This document shows positions 28,907-28,974 of a stretch of 28,974 nt of DNA, in pieces. This DNA is from Caulochytrium protostelioides. Its lineage: Eukaryota; Chytridiomycota; Caulochytriomycetes; Caulochytriales; Caulochytriaceae. Location: NCBI GenBank assembly GCA_003615045.1, contig ML014326.1, positions 1-28,974 on the forward strand. The letters are read 5' to 3'. The notes beneath the pieces were generated by a model. That model was not told where the DNA came from, made no database searches, and saw only the letters and a list, made by a program, of their open reading frames with translations. Within the stretch, counting starts at the first letter, position 1. Every line of letters starts with the position of its first letter. A program made the translations under genes and the position numbers.

Positions 28907-28974
28907 TAATTGTTTGTGTTGGACGGCCACTTCTGGTCGCTGGTTTGTACCACATCTGCTTACATAAGCAGTCT

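Noticed and set aside
1-28974. CRISPR array, bacterial operon or prokaryotic promoter signals
   Set aside because: The repeats are direct tandem units without spacers, and the genes, intron and Pol III tRNA terminator are eukaryotic.

Overview
This window looks like nuclear DNA from a GC-rich, intron-poor fungus. The evidence is a LEU2-type 3-isopropylmalate dehydrogenase, a class I hydrophobin, a fungal Kin4/Kin1-type kinase, eukaryotic housekeeping genes (RPA2, LST8, OST1/ribophorin I, BUD31), a GT-AG intron and an intronless type II tRNA-Leu with a Pol III T-run. Only one intron is convincing. I cannot place the organism securely. Hydrophobins are best known from Dikarya, while the broken gene at the left edge reminds me of multicopy mobile-type proteins of early-diverging fungi.

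Layout. 1-757 (minus): frame-disrupted gene running off the left edge, possibly a mobile-element (TnpB/Fanzor-like) relic. 974-1330 (minus): hydrophobin. 1331-3379: no gene seen. 3380-4492 (minus): RPA2. 4493-5628: divergent promoter region with a 13-bp minisatellite and a (CTG)36 tract just upstream of LST8. 5629-7027 (plus): two-exon LST8. 7205-19816 (minus): one uninterrupted 4203-residue reading frame with a Kin4-type kinase domain at the N-terminus, a KA1 domain at the C-terminus and more than 3000 residues of acidic E-x-hydrophobic tripeptide repeats between them. 19817-21567: repeat-rich divergent intergenic region. 21568-22665 (plus): LEU2. 23432-25009 (plus): OST1. 25571-26965 (plus): SET-MYND protein. 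27503-27943 (plus): BUD31. 28824-28906 (minus): tRNA-Leu(CAG).

The genes do not form one pathway: they cover DNA replication and repair (RPA2), TOR signalling (LST8), a polarity or checkpoint-type kinase, leucine synthesis (LEU2), N-glycosylation (OST1), protein methylation (SET-MYND) and splicing (BUD31). The most unusual object is the giant kinase. Its acidic middle is built largely from a degenerate 9-bp DNA unit, its KA1 domain is split by a long insert, and it carries Ser-Pro runs, one of them inside the kinase N-lobe. The recurring trinucleotide, pentanucleotide, 6-bp, 9-bp, 11-bp and 13-bp tandem repeats suggest a genome in which replication slippage is a major source of novelty.
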